In this document: piece by piece, positions 62,669-64,000 of the stretch
How positions within the stretch are numbered: the first letter of the stretch is position 1
Layout of the letters: each line of letters starts with the position of its first letter
Assembly (NCBI GenBank): GCA_958477305.1
Contig: CAUEFI010000013.1
Span: 1-64,000, forward strand
DNA: 64,000 nucleotides
DNA from: HGM12998 sp900756495
Lineage (GTDB): Bacteria; Bacillota; Clostridia; Oscillospirales; Oscillospiraceae
Direction: 5' to 3'
The notes under the pieces: generated by a model
What the model was told of the DNA's origin: nothing
Databases searched by the model: none
The model's input: only the letters and a program-made list of their open reading frames with translations
Program-made: the position numbers and the translations under genes

Positions 62669-63248
62669 AGATACATGCCCCTCTCTTTTAATTCATTATA
62701 CTCAGCCGTTTGATACTCTGGCGCTCACCTCCTGACATATCTGCCGTATGGCACATTGATCGACGATATAATACAAAACTTATCGTTAAGGCCTTCGGGT
62801 TTATTCTTATAGGTATTTATAAACAGCTTCGATGCTATTTGAGCGCCACAACCTTTCTGCTGAAATGTGGAGCATTTGCTTTACCTGCAGGTGATATTAG
62901 CTTTTGCTTGACTTATTATATTTCAATATAAGTTTGGGTGAATTTATTATAAGTAAGACAAGTTAAAAATGCAATAAAAAATATTATAATGAAAAAAATT
63001 TATATGAATAAACAAAAATGCCATTTTAAATTGGGCAAAACGACTGTAATATATTGATAATTACTTAAAAACTTAATATATTTACCAAGCGATAAAACAA
63101 AAATGCACATTGCTTTACTTGTAAATTGTTAAAACTTATTATAATATTAAATACAACAAGCTGTGAGCTGTTTCCACTCGGCGGGCAGGTTTGCAGCACA
63201 TTATTGAAGAGAGAAAATCGAATGCCGCCGCCTTAACGTTTAAAATAA
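62669..63248. other. AT-rich intergenic region, no gene seen
   Basis: About 580 bases that become very AT-rich after 62930. A TATAAT on the minus strand (plus-strand 62695-62700) may be the nhaC -10, but I found no good -35. No repeat array, RNA gene or credible frame is visible. Confidence 0.5.
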
Positions 63249-63281
63249 CCCCCGGCGCAGGCCGGAGACCTGCGCCGGGGG
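63249..63281 (-). terminator. Probable terminator of the second RidA gene
   Basis: CCCCCGGCGCAGG (63249-63261) pairs perfectly with CCTGCGCCGGGGG (63269-63281). Read on the minus strand it is followed by TTATTTTAAA, a weak T-run. Confidence 0.65.
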
Positions 63282-63420
63282 CATTTCTTCAAGGACTGTT
63301 CCTGTTGTTGTGAGTTTGCTTTTATCTGTGGCGAAAATAGAGAAGAGGTGTGACATGGCCTGTATCAGCAGCCACATTGTCTGCGGGAGGAAGCGTCCTT
63401 CTCGAGGGGCTGCCTGGTGA

Positions 63421-63810
63421 TTATACCACGGCGATTGCTTCAATCTCCACTAAGGCGTCCATTGGAAGACGGGCCACCTCGAAGGCAGACCGGGCGGGAG
63501 GAGCAGAGCGAAAGAAGGAGGCGTACTCCTCGTTCATGGCGGAAAAGTCATCCATGCTTTTTAAAAATACCGTAGTTTTGATGACGTTGGACAGATCGGC
63601 GCCGGCCTCGCTGAGGATTGCACGCAGGTTTGTCAGTGATTGCCGGGTTTGGGCGCGGATGCCGCCCTGTGCAAATTGGCCGGTAGCGGGGTCTATTGGG
63701 AGCTGACCGGAGATGCAGATGATGTTGCCTGTAGCCGAAATCCCGTGCGAATAGGGCCCAACGGCGGCTGGGGCATTGGGAGAAGACAAAATCTGTTTGG
63801 TCATAGCCAT
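63421..63810 (-). CDS. RidA-family enamine/imine deaminase, second copy
   Basis: A 129-residue RidA protein, with APAAVGPYSHGI, ICISGQLPIDPATGQ, VIKTTVFLKSMDDF and the Arg-bearing ARSAFEVARLPMDALVEIEAIA. The ATG at 63810 (MAMTKQ) lies nine bases after GAAAGGG. It is a paralog of the gene at 43058 but has its own promoter. It stands divergent from the gene beginning at the right edge. Confidence 0.92.
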   Translation of the reverse strand: MAMTKQILSSPNAPAAVGPYSHGISATGNIICISGQLPIDPATGQFAQGGIRAQTRQSLTNLRAILSEAGADLSNVIKTTVFLKSMDDFSAMNEEYASFFRSAPPARSAFEVARLPMDALVEIEAIAVV

Positions 63811-63844
63811 AGAGCTCAACCCTTTCTCAAAAAGTGTTGGAAAC

Positions 63845-63873
63845 AGTATAGCACAAAATTTTTGCTTTGTTAA
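63845..63873 (-). promoter_or_regulatory. Promoter of the second RidA gene
   Basis: On the minus strand, TTAACA (plus 63868-63873), 17 bases, TATACT (63845-63850), 35 bases before the start codon. Confidence 0.7.
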
Positions 63874-63906
63874 GAAAAAATTATTATAAATAATTTTTAT
63901 TTTAAA

Positions 63907-63935
63907 TTGTAATTCTAATTTAAATACTGTATAAT
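63907..63935 (+). promoter_or_regulatory. Promoter of the gene at the right edge
   Basis: TTGTAA (63907-63912), 17 bases, TATAAT (63930-63935). It is divergent from the RidA promoter, with 33 bases between the two -35 boxes. Confidence 0.75.
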
Positions 63936-63965
63936 AATAAAAATGATAAATACTTGGAGATGGCT

Positions 63966-64000
63966 ATGGAAAAAGGATTGGAAGTATATGTTGAACTGGT
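63966..64000 (+). CDS. Start of a gene cut by the window edge
   Basis: An ATG seven bases after GGAG opens a frame MEKGLEVYVEL that runs off the end. Too short to identify. Its divergent position next to RidA would suit a regulator, but this is a guess. Confidence 0.55.
   Translation, partial: MEKGLEVYVEL

Overview
The window looks like chromosomal DNA of an anaerobic Firmicute of class Clostridia, probably near the gut Oscillospiraceae (inference). The signs are strong AGGAGG ribosome-binding sites with some GTG/TTG starts, near-consensus sigma-A promoters, a tryptophan T-box leader, Rho-independent terminators, moderate GC, and many ABC importers and amino-acid genes. No phage genes, intact insertion sequence or CRISPR array are visible.

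Left third (about 1-26.9 kb): a catabolic island built around putative selenoproteins. Three genes contain an in-frame UGA followed by G-S/G-C and a small hairpin 12-13 bases downstream, which fits bacterial Sec insertion. One (3879-4421) is a stand-alone 'UGSC' domain. It is followed by a separate protein (4440-5513). The other two (5562-7286 and 18516-20240) are 574-residue fusions of both parts, each with the UGA at codon 100. Each fusion sits beside a thioredoxin-reductase-like flavoprotein. Around them lie a dipeptide-type ABC importer, a MmgE/PrpD protein, a DASS anion transporter, a MaoC-type hydratase, two class III CoA-transferases, a biotin-type carboxyltransferase and two near-identical LysR regulators. 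Five promoters share one roughly 75-bp module: a LysR-type inverted repeat abutting a TTG-N17-TAYATT promoter. They precede the carboxyltransferase, the first selenoprotein cluster, the PrpD gene, the second reductase/selenoprotein cluster and the hydratase/CoA-transferase genes, so these form one regulon. Three decayed copies and palindromic leaders show repeated duplication and deletion.

Middle (27-42 kb): an SMP-30-like lactonase, another LysR gene, tRNA-Val(GAC), an esterase, an SDR oxidoreductase, a complete branched-chain amino-acid type ABC importer (SBP, livH, livM, livG, livF), a zinc phospholipase C-like protein, and a trpBADCF operon behind a Trp T-box. The anthranilate synthase genes trpE/trpG are absent here.

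Right part (42-64 kb): a YheO-type regulator next to an amino-acid/peptide utilisation operon (RidA, aminotransferase, M29 peptidase-like protein, M20 dipeptidase, dipeptide ABC importer), a two-component system, a second branched-chain type importer, and on the minus strand an NhaC antiporter with a PatB/MalY-type lyase and a second RidA. A further gene begins at the right edge.

The most novel content is the selenoprotein/thioredoxin-reductase regulon. It resembles the logic of glycine and D-proline reductases (a Sec-containing substrate protein with a dedicated thioredoxin reductase), but no grdA/C/D/E or prdA genes are present and the substrate is unknown.
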